Shown here piece by piece: positions 46,768 through 59,445 of a stretch of DNA of 64,000 bases. Position 1 is the first letter of the stretch; each line of letters begins with the position of its first letter. A program made the translations under genes and the position numbers. This DNA comes from Leptodactylus fallax (lineage: Eukaryota > Chordata > Amphibia > Anura > Leptodactylidae), in NCBI GenBank assembly GCA_947044405.1, contig CAMRHE010000063.1, positions 4,061,001 through 4,125,000 on the forward strand, read 5' to 3'. Under the pieces are notes generated by a model. That model was not told where the DNA came from and ran no database searches. It was given only the letters and a program-made list of their open reading frames with translations.

Positions 46768-48564
46768 TTAGGGAGCGCCCCCATTGCAGACCCTCCCCAT
46801 TTAACAGGGTTGGAGAGTGAACACAAAAACCTTACTACTCTGATCTCTGGATATTTCTGTATTGATGACCAAACTGTCACTTTTTGGTGCAGATTCCTCA
46901 GACTATAAAGAATTAGCAGTATTATCGCACATGTAGCCGGAAATAGGGCAATGCCCTAAATGGAGACAAACAAGCTGCTTGTTGATGGTTTCCTGCTGGC
47001 ATCTAAACAGAATGGGATGAAGGTGTGAATGCGGACCTGTAAGGCGGGAATCACACAAGCCACAAGTAGATTCACTAGATATAGAAAATCTAAAGGGAGG
47101 GAAATCTACTTCTGGTGGATCCACTTCTGGTTATGTCAGTCGGAGGCTCCTCAGTAATATCCTGCAGTCATAGAACAGGTTGCTCCACAGCCGCTGAGGA
47201 GCCATGGGTTTTGTAGACCATGACATAGGATGTGTGATCAGATACTAACATGATTCCTAACATTTCCCCTCCCCCATCCTTTTCTTTGATCATTTCTATT
47301 TTAAAGCCGTTTTTACACCTTTTCTAAGTATTTATTGTATTGGAAGCTAGTATGTGCTATTAAAGTTACCGAGTGCTTCACAGCTGGGACTCCATGTCTG
47401 CCTTTCTTGACCACATTGCTACACTGCTAAAAAAAAAAAAAAAAAAAAAAAATATGGCTTTCCACATTAAAGCAGCCGTAACTTTTTATTTTCTCAGGCT
47501 ATGTTCACATCTGCGTCAGACTCCTTCGCAGTGTCTGCCTGATATCGGCGGAGGAAGAGTCCTGTACAGGTTTCAGCAGACCCCATTCTAGTCACTGTTG
47601 TCCGTCACAGTCCCTGCTTTACAGCTAGTTTAGCGGTCACCTCTCTGTTCTGGTCCTCCGATGTACCGGAACAAGGAGATGTAGCCCGTGTGATCCGTCA
47701 CTGCTGTCTCTGACTGCACCCCAGTTTCCTAGTCCCCGATTGTGCGATGGGCAGCTCACTGACCATTATTTTCGTTGCCCCATACACACACCAAAACTGA
47801 GAACAAGTCCTATTCCTGCGGCCTGTGCTCACTAATGGAAATCAATAGGTTTAGGGAGGTAGGGGCGATTTTATAGTGGGTAATGTCTGAATGCTAGTGA
47901 CTTCAATTGGGGTGGGGGCCTGCTCTACAATCAGTGGAACAGAACATCTGCCCCCCCCCCCAATTGAGAGCCTCAGCCTTAAAGGGGTTCTGTCTTTACA
48001 GACATGTATCCCCTATCTATGGGGTAGGAGATGAGGATCTGACCACTGGGTCCCCCAGCGATCAGAAGAACGGGGGACAAAATGAGGCAATTGTGTGACA
48101 GACACCATGCACTAGGTCACGCATACACTCCCCGGGAGGATGAAGGGGTCCCCCATTCTCCTGATCTATAGGAGACCCAGCAGTCGGATCTCCAGTGATG
48201 TGACACTTACCCACTATCCTGTGTCTATAATGACACAACCCCCTTCAGCGCCTGCTCTGGGGCAGCGCGAGACACTCGCTATAAGTACAACCCCTTAATG
48301 ATTGCTGTTGGAGCGTCAGTTCTAAAGGGGTTAAAGTGGATCTGCTCTTGCACTAGCCTGTCCTATGTATATAGTCAACAGGTGGTCCAGAATCGGTTAA
48401 TGGTGTCATCTCTCCCCAGGACTCTGTTTCCAGTGGCGTCAGGTCTGGTCTTCCATTTACAGGCCCCACAGTTGATGCTAGCCCCCAGGCTGGCTGTGCT
48501 AGGCTGTAGTGGTCCCCTAGCACAGGCCTGAGCGGTGCCCTTCCCAGCAGTCATGTCCCGTATG

Positions 48565-49313
48565 TAAGCTGTGTGCTTAGGGTCATTGTCTTGTTGGAAG
48601 GTGAACCTTCGGCCCAGTCTGAGGTCCAGAGCACTCTGGGAGAGGTTTTCTTCCAGGATATCTCTGTACTTGGCCACATTCATCTTTCCTTCAATTGCAC
48701 CCAGTCGTCCTGTCCCCCATAGCATGATGCTGCCACCACGTCTCACTGTTGGGATTGTATTGGGCAGGTGATGAGCAGGGCCTGGTTTTCTCCACACATA
48801 CCGCTTAGAATTAACGCCAAAATGTTCAATCTTCGTCTCATCAGACCAGAGAATCTTATTTCTCATAGTGTGGGAGTCCTTCATGTGTTTTTTGGCAAAC
48901 TCTATGCGGGCTTTCATATGTCTTGCACTGAGGAGAGGCTTCCTTCAGGCCACTCTGCCATAAAGCCCCGACTGGTGGAGGGCTGCAGTGATAGTTGACT
49001 TTGTGGAACTTTCTCCCATCTCCCTACTGCATCTCTGGAGCTCAGCCACAGTGATCTTTGGGTTCTTTACCTCTCTCACCAAGGCTCTTCTCCCACGATT
49101 GCTCAGTTTGGCTGGACGGCCAGGTCTAGGAAGAGTTCTGGTCGTCCCAAACTTCTTCCATTTAAGGATTATGGAGGCCATTGTGCTCTTAGGAACCTTG
49201 AGTGCTGCTGAAATTCTTTTGTAGCCTTGTCCAGATCTGTGCCTTGCCACAGTTCTGTCTCTGAGCTCCTTGGGCAGTTCCTTTGACCTCATGATTCTCA
49301 TTTGCTCTGACAT
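48565..49313 (-). pseudogene. Tc1-like transposase of element 3, broken
   Basis: It starts MSEQMRIMRSKELPKELRDR. The helix-turn-helix and GRPAKLSNRGRR are readable. A TGA follows GLYGRVA where the same frame resumes with [20 protein letters not shown], consistent with a CGA to TGA change. The first catalytic Asp is in [12 protein letters not shown] and the second in [12 protein letters not shown]; after that the family sequence ends, so the catalytic Glu is missing. The open frame continues to 48375 only as unrelated sequence. Confidence 0.85.
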
Positions 49314-49463
49314 GCACTGTGAGCTGTGAGGTCTTATATAGACAGGTGTGCGCCTTTCCTAATCAAGTCCCATCAGTTTAATGAAACACAGCTGGACTCC
49401 AATGAAGGAGTAGAACCATCTCAAGGAGGATCAGAAGGAAATGGACAGCATGTGAGTTACATA

Positions 49464-51030
49464 CAGTCATGGCCAAAAGTTTTGAGAATGACACAAATAT
49501 TATATTTTCACATGATCTGCTGCCCTCTGGTTTTTATGTGTGTTTGTCAGATGTTTTTATCACATACAGAAATAGAATTGCATTCATATTATGAGTAACA
49601 GAAGCTTATATTGACAGTTAGAATGAGTTAATGCAGCAAGTCAATATTTGCAGTGTTGACCCTTCTTCTTCAGGACCTCTGCAATTCTCCCTGGCACGCT
49701 CTCAATCAACTTCTGGACCAAATCCTGACTGATAGCAGTCCATTCTTGCAGAATCAATGCTTTAATTTTGTCTGAATTTGTTGGTTTTTGTTTGTCCACC
49801 CGTCTCTTGATGATTGACCACAAGTTCTCAATGGGATTAAGATCTGGGGAGTTTCCAGGCCATGGACCCAAAATCTCTCTGTTTTGTTCCCTGAGCCATT
49901 TAGTTATCACCTTTGCTTTATGGCAAGGTGCTCCATCATGCTGGAAAAGGCATTGTTGAGCGCCAAACTGCTCTTGGACGGTTGGGAGAAGTTGCTCTTG
50001 GAGGACATTCTGGTACCATTCTTTATTCATGGCTGTGTTTTTAGGCAAGACTGTGAGAGAGCCGATTCCCTTGGCTGAGAAGCAACCCCACACATGAATG
50101 GTTTCAGGATGCTTTACAGTTGGCATGAGACAAGACTGGTGGTAGCGCTCACCTCTTCTTCTCCGAATAAGCTGTTTTCCAGATGTTCCAAACAATCGAA
50201 AAGGGGATTCATCAGAGAAAATGACTTTACCCCAGTCCTCAGCAGTCCACTCCCTGTACCTTTTGCAGAATATCAGTCTGTCCCTGATGTTTTTTCTGGA
50301 GAGAAGTGGCTTCTTTGCTGCCCTCCTTGAGACCAGGCCTTGTTCCAAGAGTCTCCGCCTCACAGTGCGTGCAGATGCACTCACACCTGCCTGCTGCCAT
50401 TCCTCAGCAAGCTCTGCACTGCTGGTAGCCCGATCCCGCAGCTGAAACACTTTTAAGAGACGGTCCTGCCGCTTGCTGGTCTTTCTTGGGCGCCCTGGAG
50501 CCTTTTTGGCACCAATAGAACCTCTCTCCTTGAAGTTCTTGATGATGCGATCGATTGTTGACTGAGGTGCAATCTTTCTAGCTGCAATACTCTTCCCAGT
50601 TAGGCCATTTTTGTGCAGTGCAATGATGACTGCAATTGTTTCTTTAGAGATAACCATGGTTAACAGAAGAGAAACAATGATGGCAAGCACCAGCCTCCTT
50701 TTAAAGTGTCCAGTGGTGTCATTCTTACTTAATCATGACAGATTGATCTCCAGCCCTGTCCTCATCAACACCCACACCTGTGTTAATGGAGCAATCACTG
50801 AAACGATGTTAGGTGGTCCTTTTAAGGCAGGGCTGCAATGATGTTGAAATGTGTTTTGGGGGATAAAGTTCATTTTCTAGGCAAATATTGACTTTGCAAG
50901 TAATTGCTGTTAAGCTGATCACTCTTTATAACATTCTGGAGTATATGCAAATTGCCATTAGAAAAACTGAAGCAGTAGACTTTGTAAAAATTAATATTTG
51001 TATCATTCTCAAAACTTTTGGCCATGACTG
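49464..51030 (-). mobile_element. Tc1-like element 4, complete, DD35E type
   Basis: The 1567-bp element has ends CAGTCATGGCCAAAAGTTTT and AAAACTTTTGGCCATGACTG as perfect inverts. Arms extend with divergence to about 210 bp, where AATATTTGC and GCAAATATT appear again. TA duplications flank it (49462-49463, 51031-51032). It is inserted in Tc1-like element 3. It encodes one uninterrupted transposase. Confidence 0.92.
49641..50657 (-). CDS. Intact Tc1-like transposase (DD35E)
   Basis: It encodes a 338-residue cut-and-paste transposase. The frame opens upstream at 50690, but I choose the ATG at 50655-50657 because it has a strong Kozak context (AACCATGG) and begins MVISKETIAVIIALHKNGL, the expected N-terminus. 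Domains in order: two helix-turn-helix units (to about residue 110) with GRPR (APGRPRKTSKRQ) between them, then the catalytic domain with Asp in VIFSDESPFRLFG, Asp in LFQHDGAPCHKAK, and Glu in [13 protein letters not shown]. Thirty-five residues separate the last two, like the DD35E 'Traveler' group as I recall it. It ends KKGQHCKY. No stop or frameshift is present, so it may be young or still active. Confidence 0.92.
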   Translation of the reverse strand: MVISKETIAVIIALHKNGLTGKSIAARKIAPQSTIDRIIKNFKERGSIGAKKAPGRPRKTSKRQDRLLKVFQLRDRATSSAELAEEWQQAGVSASARTVRRRLLEQGLVSRRAAKKPLLSRKNIRDRLIFCKRYREWTAEDWGKVIFSDESPFRLFGTSGKQLIRRRRGERYHQSCLMPTVKHPETIHVWGCFSAKGIGSLTVLPKNTAMNKEWYQNVLQEQLLPTVQEQFGAQQCLFQHDGAPCHKAKVITKWLREQNREILGPWPGNSPDLNPIENLWSIIKRRVDKQKPTNSDKIKALILQEWTAISQDLVQKLIESVPGRIAEVLKKKGQHCKY

Positions 51031-51298
51031 TATGAGTGTCACAGCAAAGGGTCTGAATACTTATGACCATGTGATATTTCAGTTTTTCTTTTTTAATAAA
51101 TTTGCAAAAATATCTACATTTCAGTTATTTTTCTGTCAAGATGGGGGGCTGAGTGTACATTAATGAGAAATAAAATGAACTTTTTTGCTTTTTGCAAATG
51201 GCTGCAATGAAACAAAGAGTGAACAATTTAAAGGGGTCTGAATACTTTTCGTACCCACTGTATATGGGTTATTTTGCAGCTGATATGACAAAAACTCT

Positions 51299-51312
51299 CC
51301 AGCAGATGGCAG
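51299..51312 (+). promoter_or_regulatory. CTCF-like motif next to Tc1 nest
   Basis: CCAGCAGATGGCAG is identical to the motif at 30742 and lies 38 bp past the outer end of Tc1-like element 3. Confidence 0.4.
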
Positions 51313-52920
51313 TATTGCTACAGTAACAAAAAAATAACATATTGCTGACCTATCCTATACAATATTGAGACTTAAAGTTCACCTCCACCCAAAATCTAAA
51401 AATTTACACATGGTGTGTGGAGGACTTGCCCCTTCAGGCATATTCATATATGTAAACTCTCCTCGATCAACTTAGGGGGCTCCCAAAAACAGGGCAATCT
51501 TGGGAAAGTGGGCAAAGTTCTCAGGGTCAGCGGAATGCTGCCGTATCATGACCTAGCATGATATAGTCATAAAAACGGTGACTACCACATCCCAAATGGG
51601 GGCATTGCCTTACCCACATGCTGTTCTCTTGAACATTCTCCCTGAAATTTTGGCAAGTATGGGCATATTGGAGTAGCCAATGGCCCATGGATCAGCACCA
51701 GCCTACAGTCGAAGGTCAGGAGATTTAGGCTAGGTCCGCAGGGGTTTACTTACAGCAGACTAGAGAGATATGGTCAAGTATCAGTCAAGAAAACCAATCT
51801 GTCCATATCACCATCACTTTAACCCTTGTGACAGGCGTCTCTCCTAGGACTAATGACCCATTTACGACCCCCTGGTGAGTCCTGTGACTCTTAGAAGACC
51901 TTTCCAATGTTTTAAGGATGAAGGTTTAGAACTAGGTAGATGACTGAAGGGCTGAGCTATCCTATGCACAAATGTCTTACAAGAAAAGTAACCTAAATGT
52001 TTATCTGTGTGTGAACCTTTTACTAAAACACTAATGGTCCATAGACAAAATGGCGGCTAAAACAATGAATATTTGGCAGTGCTGAAAAGGCAAGAGGGTT
52101 TCCATTTCCAGATGCCAACAAGACCCTTTTTCCTTTTATGCCCATGTACTATATCACCCATTTGGCAAGACCATTTCATGTGTAGAGCGATGGCCCAACT
52201 CACCGAATAGCAGATGGCGGAGAATAGAAGGAACAGGCCTACAGGATAGGGGATAAGTATCTGATCGATGGGGTCCCATCACTCCTGTTGTCAACTATTT
52301 TGACAGAATATGGCTGCTTTTCTGAATATTGAGGCCCGTCTGTCCATAAGTCCTCAGACCTCAAGGCGAGCAAACATGGCGGGACGCTAAAAGTATTAAA
52401 ACCCTATGGACATCACATATCACATTGCTATCATGGTGTACGGTAAACGTCACCATCACCATATAAATAACCTAAAAGTAATAGACATGGTTATTTTCTG
52501 GGTAAAGTTCACCTTCTTTTTCAAACCCCTAAAAAGGGAAGGATCATGGCCATTGTAAGGATATTCTCGACATGACAGGAATATTAAGCCCTTCCCCCTA
52601 TGATGTGTTAAGCGCCATTCACCTGCCAACCCTACACGGCCCAATCCTTGTATTAAACCATAAAATGTGTTCTGTCATATTTATGGCTGCGAGAAGGCCG
52701 GAGCCAAGGAAAATGATTAAAGATTTATTTATAGCATATGTCTTAATAGTATGGAAAATTTTACAGAACCTTTTACTAAAATACTTGTTATTGTCAGGAA
52801 AAGGGTGAGCAAAAATGTAAAAAACTGTAGAATTGTAACATGTCTGATAACCTGAAGAGTCATGGGGGATTATGTATCATAAGATTATTGGATAGACTTG
52901 TCTTCAGATGGACAGCTTAA

Positions 52921-53065
52921 GGCTAGGCTCACACTATCGCGCAGTTTCCGTCCGCATGGGGATCCAAAAGACAGAAACCTTGTCCGCCTAAAAAACGGAT
53001 TTTCTCTCCGCCGATTTAAGCGGAAGCTCAGGCAGATTCACCTGAACGCTAGTGTGAACCTAGCG
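52921..53065. mobile_element. Short MITE with TAA target duplication
   Basis: The ends GGCTAGGCTCACACTA and TAGTGTGAACCTAGCG are inverted and are flanked by TAA (52918-52920, 53066-53068). 145 bp. Confidence 0.75.
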
Positions 53066-53621
53066 TAAGTATTCTATGGGTCCTTGCAGGGATGTAGCTA
53101 GGGGGCAAATGGGTGGAGGTGTAACTTTAAGCTCCTGGGCCCTAATACAAAATATGTAACAGGTCCCCTACCTGTCTTGTGCTATTTAGAATACTGGTAA
53201 ATTCTATGGGGCTGAGGGACCTTTTGCAGCCCCTCAGGGTCCATGGCCAGCGAGCGACTGCTACCTCTGCACCTCCTATAGTTACGTCCCTGCAGGGCAT
53301 GTGTCCCAGGTGTTGGTTGCCATATTTAGATACAGAGCAAGGGCAGTAAACTGAATGTTTGCTCCGGGTTGAAGGAAAGACTAGCTACAGCTCTGGTCTT
53401 TGGGTGCCACTGGCCCAAATGTCTACCCCATAATTAACAGATGTAAAGGTTTTTTATACAAATTGTAATGGGTCTGCTAAGCCCCTCCAGGCCCTGACAA
53501 TCTGTCCAGGTTTTTACCTGGTGTTGTCTCACTGGGACTTGAGTACGCAGTATGATAATGGTGATGAGTCCATGTTCACATGGTGTGGGGCAGAAAAAAT
53601 CTGCACGCCTTCTACCACAAA

Positions 53622-53970
53622 GGGGGAGATTTATGAAGGCTGGCATTGTCAATTCCAATCTTCATAACCCCATTGCTGGTGGAGATTTCCAGAGTCAATT
53701 ACATCATGAAAATTGGTGTAAATTATAAGAACTCTGGTGGGACTGACGACCCTGCCCCTCAATGCCCTCGCCATGCACCCTTTTCAAAAAAGTGTTGAGG
53801 ATGGCTTTAAAAAGAAAAGTCACAAATTTTTTATGCAAAAACCCGACTTGAGCAAGAAAATTGCAACATTTTAGAAAACTGGCATACAAGACAAGATACA
53901 TCTGCGCTATAAAGTTCTTCAAGAAATTCTGGGCACCTTGTTGCTCCAGTATTTTTGCAAAATTAGAAGT
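53622..53970. repeat. GGGGGAGATTTATGAA-type repeat
   Basis: It starts GGGGGAGATTTATGAAGGC and continues with 'attggtgtaaattataagaactctggtggg'. The right end is unclear. Related to 7584-7938 and 42398-42989. Confidence 0.45.
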
Positions 53971-55917
53971 CATTGAATGGGTGGATTCGACATAAGCTAC
54001 ATATATGATTTCTCCTTCCCTACAGTTCAGCTTGTATGGGATCTGGATCAAGAAAGTATACGTAAAACCACAATCTAGGGGTTTGTGCTGATGCAGTCTG
54101 CAATGATTAGAGAGTGTCAGAATGTGTAAGGACCCGACCCCACCTGGTAGTACCCACTGTCAGTTTATTCATAGATTTCCAGGAGGAATAGCAGAGGAAC
54201 GATCCAACAGTACTTCAAATTTATTATGTTATGGGAAATGTCAGTAATGGTGACAGGGCCTCTTTAAAGGTGTTATACCACTAAAATGATTTATTTCCCC
54301 ATCCATAGAATAGCTGATTGGTGGGGGTCTGACCGCTGAGATCCTGAGAATGTAGCAGTGAATGCGGAACCCCCCCCCACTCCATTAATTTTAAAGATAG
54401 TGCCAAAGATAACCAAATGCTGTTGTAATTTTTTTTCCTTTCTGCAAAGTGTGAATGGGATGGTATGTCTATGGTTGACCTTCAGGTTCAGTGATCGAAG
54501 GGATCACTGATGTGTCTTCATGTGCCTGTGCAGAATGGCTGCCCCAACCCTTGTTTGTTTTGTGTAAGGCCTAGGCCCGGCAGTCTGTTTAGGGGTTTGA
54601 TGCGTCCCACAGGGAAGCTCACTCATGATAAATGGGGCTGTCGGTAAGTGATTGATACTTCTAATGAACCTGGCATCATCCCACAAGTGAGGCCTGGCTG
54701 TAAAAAAATCAGCCTCCCACTAAGAGTTACTAGAGCGGCGAGCTCAACTGACATGACGATAGTATCCTGCAGTGAGGGCTCTGTAAGACCTTGGACCCCC
54801 AGTGTTTGGGGATGACTGGACCATAGACATGTTTGTTACTGAATAAAGGAGCTTTTGGTTCTTTTTGGTTTGACCTAACTTTACAGACTATCCCGCGATG
54901 TACTCACTAGACCCAAAACTATAGAAATTTTACAACACAAATTGTATGTAAATCTGTAATAAATGATGCTGTATCTATGCCATACACCAGCGCTTAACTA
55001 TAAGTAGTGCTTATTTGTAGTCTGTTACCATGGAGACGCATAGAGCTGAACTAAAAAAAATGTCCGCATATTATCTACAATGTGTCTCAAAAGTGATATT
55101 GGTGGAGGGGGAAGGACTAGCAAGAACATGACGGTCTCAACCAGGACCTTGGTTCCATGTGTGGTTGCAAATCAGCAATTCCTACCCACTAAAATGGATA
55201 AAAACAAAGGCCTCCTGCATCTGACCGAGTGTGCAGGCCGAGGGGCTTCCGATTTTTTGTAACAGAAGGCACTGGGCTGACGTTTTACTTTGATTTCAGT
55301 GGGAGAATCTGCTCCAATCCAATTTTACCTAGCTGGATAGGACAAGCTCAGAGTCTTTCCTGCTTTTCTTCCCTCTTAGGCCTGAGTTTAACAATGTAAT
55401 AGGGTCACAGGACTACCTTACTTCCAATAAGTTATGGTTTTCCCATAAATTTAACACATTGGAATGTCCCTTTAAGGAAGCCTTTAAGTAATTCAGCAAC
55501 AGCAGTGTGGTCACATTAAAGGGACTTTTCCATCAAGTTACAGTCTAGTGGATAGCTGTGGGCAAGACCACTGGGTCCCCCGCCAATCAGAAGAATGGGG
55601 GTGTTTCGCACCCCATAGTGAATGGAACAATGGGTGGACATGTGCGGACCTGCATTAATTTCTGAAGTATCTCCTGCAGTTCCTATAAAATGAATGGAGC
55701 AGGGGCGCGCCTATCCAACCACCACAAAATACCGCCATTCTTGTGATCAGCGGTGGTGCCAGCTCCGGGGCCCCTATAGATACCATATTCTGTGGACAGG
55801 GGATATGTTGCTAAAATGGGGAAATCCCTTTATATTTTCCAGCTTCTAAATTATCTCATGATAGACAATCCCTTTAATTTGAGAGCGCCCATGAAAATCA
55901 GCTGATCTCTATAAGGT

Positions 55918-56086
55918 AGATTTATCATGTCGAAAAGGAAAAAAAAAAATCATCTGTGTTGCCCATAGCAACCAATTACAGCGCAGCTTTAATTTTTCAA
56001 AGGCAAAATACTAAATAAAAGCTGCTCTGTGATTGGTTGCTATGGGTAACAAAGACAGGATTTCTTTTCGACATGATAACAAATCT
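55918..56086. mobile_element. Foldback MITE with TTGCCCATAGCAACCAAT
   Basis: The arms AGATTTATCATGTCGAAAAGG and TTCTTTTCGACATGATAACAAATCT pair. Inner arms GTTGCCCATAGCAACCAATTA and TGATTGGTTGCTATGGGTAAC pair too. A diverged fragment of the inner motif lies at 25570-25700. Confidence 0.75.
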
Positions 56087-58469
56087 GTTTTTAGATGGGG
56101 TCCCCTTTAAAATATCTTGTTATCATTCATACCTCTATGCAAATAAAACAGCAACCAGCACATGGCTGTGGAAAACTGTTGTGTGAATGAGCGCTTATGT
56201 GTATACCCAGCCTAAATAGTGGATTAAGAAAGTGTCTGAAGGAAATCATTTATACTTAACATGTATATCAAAGTATATCGCATGTACACTTTTTCATTTT
56301 CCAAAAACAGCCCCACTCTTGAGCTTGGCCAAGGCCTGGTATTGCAGCTCAGCACCATTCACTTAAATGCCGAAACACCAAAGCCATTTGGACAAAAGTC
56401 GTTGCTGTTTCTAGAAAAAAAGAACCTTTTTACAAATTCCTTGAAACCCTTTAAGAAATTGTATTATGGACATAAATCACAATCCGCTGCCAGATCCTAT
56501 TGTCCAAACTTTGCCCTGGGATTTCTTATACACATGACGGCCTGCCCTATTATCTGGCCACATATCTGGAAACGGTTCATTTTTAACTTCCATTTTCCAT
56601 CTATATGTCACATATTTTGTATGCGTTTCCCAGCCATTTTGATATACGTTAAAAGCAGACCCAATGATTTATATTGGGACATTTTTCTACAAACTTTATT
56701 CACGGTTAAAGAACAATGATGTGTGAATACACCCCTAAATTTTCATTCTTCTGAAAACGGCTGTGTCACATGGTCGTTTTTCATCGTCATGTGCATGAGG
56801 ACTTAGTCTATATTCACATGACCATAAGAAAGAACGGCCTTGAAAAATGGACAAATGGTCCGTTTTTTTCACATCCGTTTAGCATCTGTTTTCATGGATC
56901 CCTGATAGACATGAGTTTGGTGATTTTGCGCCTCCTGCGCCGCTTTCATGAAAACAGAAGTGGTGTTGGAGTTGTGGTACATTTAATATAATTCACGCCA
57001 GTTTACTGCCGCAAATGATCAGTCAAATCTACGTCAGCTACAAGCTGACGTAGAATTTATCATAGGTGCAAGTTCCCACGGAGAAGCCATTGCATTTATG
57101 AAGAGGCGTGCAACCCCTCATAAATAAGGTTGCTGTTCCACTGGCTTTGGTTTCCATACACCAGGCTTCATAAATATGCCCCACTGAAATCAATGAGAGA
57201 GATGTATGAAAACTGGCATATTCAATGCCAGTCTTTATATCCCCTATATTGGCAGAGGGTGCACCTTATTTATGAGGAGGCACATGTCTCTTCATAAATC
57301 ACTTGCACCATCCACTGGGCGTGCGTCTGCACGCGCAAGTCTATGCCAGCTAGTAGGGGATTTCAGGGATCATTTACACCATAAAGTGGCCTAAATGTTA
57401 ATAAATCTGCCGCGCTGCCCACGTCACGTCCACATCTATGAAAGTGGCATGCTTGGGGCAGAGCAGAAAACAGTTTGAGGCTAAGGCCCCACGTAGCGGG
57501 CCACAGTGAAAAAGCGCTGTGGGAAAAAACGCGTTGGAAACGCATCACGCATTTTCCCACAGCGCTTTTCACAGAAAGTCTGCAGAGTTTTCCTCTGCGG
57601 ACTTTCTGCTTCAATTATACCTATAGGGAAACTGCCAGCATTTCCGTAGGTAAAATTTACATGCTGCGATTTCCACAAAAATTTGGTAGTTTTGGAAATC
57701 GCAGCATTTTCGATGCACATATTTTTTTGCAATGTGTGGATGGGATTCGCTAGAATCGTCACTTTGCAGGGACTGTAAAACTCCACGGTTTTTGCTGCGG
57801 CATTTACTTAACATAGGCCGCGGACTAAAACTTTTGTGCAAAAAACAATTTGCGGGAAAAAAAATATGCTTTTATGCCTTGTACTGTATCCCAGAAAACT
57901 GGTGTACAAAGTGTAGTAAATCTGCCCCAAGTTATGGCCATTACAAAAACAGCATGGCCATTTTTGATGTCCGTGTGAATAAGGCCTTAGGGGACTGCTA
58001 TATGTGCTGCGATTCTCCAAGATGAATCTTGACATTTAGCTAAGTCCTGGTTTCTCCAGACCTGCAGTGGTCACCTGGACAATAAATTGCATAAGATTCT
58101 TCAGCATCTCGCCATCTTCTTCACCATCAGGAAGTGTCAGAAGTTTTTGTGATATCGGTTCATCCTTTAATCAGAGGATAAGATAAGATATCAGCAGCCC
58201 AGCAGATTGCTACACCCAATAATACATAGCGGTGGGTTCCCTCTTCCAGCTTAACCAGATGACCCCACAATTACTCTCCCCTTGCAGCCCCCCTGTCCAC
58301 CTTCTGGTTCTGGTGTCAACATGCTGTTTTATTTGGCTCCGAGATGTCTGGAGAAATCTCCACGTTAACTATTCCTTAACCACTTGCAAGATAAGACAAG
58401 GCTCCCAGGAGATCAGATAAACAGATCTATAACAGCTTGTTGAGATACGGAGGTGTAGACTAATACAGG

Positions 58470-59115
58470 GCTATGGAGGGGCCTATAAAGGCCTCAGATT
58501 GTCAGAAATCTCAGAATTTAGTTAACAAAAATTAAATATAGATTAAAGTTACACTTCTGGTGGGCACTTATTTTTTTTTTACATTTTTAATGCTTTAAAT
58601 TCCACAGGAATTTTTTTTTCATTTTTGCCTCACAGCATTTTGGCATCCAAACTTTTTTTTTATAGCTGTTTTTGTTTTTTTGTGAGAGACTGGTTGTAGA
58701 TTTTTTTAATTATTTTGGGGTACTTATAAGTAAATGCTTAATTTATTTAGATTTTTAAGAATTCCGGAAGGTGTTCACAAATTTAATACAAAACTACAGA
58801 GGAACCTATAAAGGCGACATATGTGTCAAAAATCTCAGAATTTAGTGAACAAAAAAAAAAATTAGATTAGACTCACACTTCCTGGGGGGGGGGGGACACT
58901 TTTTTTTTTTTTTACACCTCTAATGCTAAGTCGTTTCACAGTTTAAAGACTGGGCCAATTTTGGTGTTAAGGACCACAGGAATTTTTGCCTCACAGCATT
59001 CTGGCACCCATAACTTTTTTTACATCTGTTTTTGCGAAACTGGTTGTAGATTTTTAAAACATTAGGTTTTAAGTAGATACTTAACTTATTTTATTTAGAT
59101 TTTTAAGATTTTCGG
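58470..59115. repeat. Tandem duplication of a ~323-bp T-rich repeat
   Basis: Two diverged copies share 'cctataaagg', 'aaaatctcagaatttagt', 'tttttgcctcacagcattctggca' and 'ctggttgtagattttt' in order at an offset of about 323 bp. Confidence 0.65.
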
Positions 59116-59445
59116 AAAATATTAAAACAAGCAACTTTTTATTTTATATTGACACGTTTACCATAATTCACAATAACTTTATTGTATTTGTCATTATGAA
59201 TTTGGAAATACCCATTATGTGGTTTTTTTTCTACTAATAAATCATTTTTATTTAGAAAAAAAATGTAAAGAAAAAAATTGCTTAATGATTTTTTTTTTCT
59301 TTTGTGTTGCTATTTTATATAATAGTGACCTTTTTTTTAACTTTTTTTTTTTATATCTAGTCCCATTAGGGGACTTTATACTTTTTTGACAGAAATGTAT
59401 AGTTATGCAGTATTTCAATACAATATTACACTATAGCCTGTTTAA

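Larger units (their letters stand above)
48565..51260 (-). mobile_element. Tc1-like element 3 (truncated), split by element 4
   Basis: The right TIR (51033-51260) starts next to TA at 51261 and reads GTACCCACTG at its outer end, with 'aaaggggtctgaatactttt' inside. The transposase is on the minus strand (48565-49313). Its promoter-side region is cut at 49463/51031 by Tc1-like element 4. The left part is lost after the second catalytic Asp region, and no left TIR is seen. Confidence 0.85.

Noticed and set aside
48375..48564. Continuation of the element 3 transposase frame
   Set aside because: The frame is open, but the residues after DNDPKHTAY no longer resemble a Tc1 transposase, and the catalytic Glu motif is absent.
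56261..56719. 152-residue + strand frame
   Set aside because: Its start lies in the GCGCCAC-type repeat context, there is no known domain, splice signal or codon bias, and an open frame of this length can occur by chance in 64 kb.
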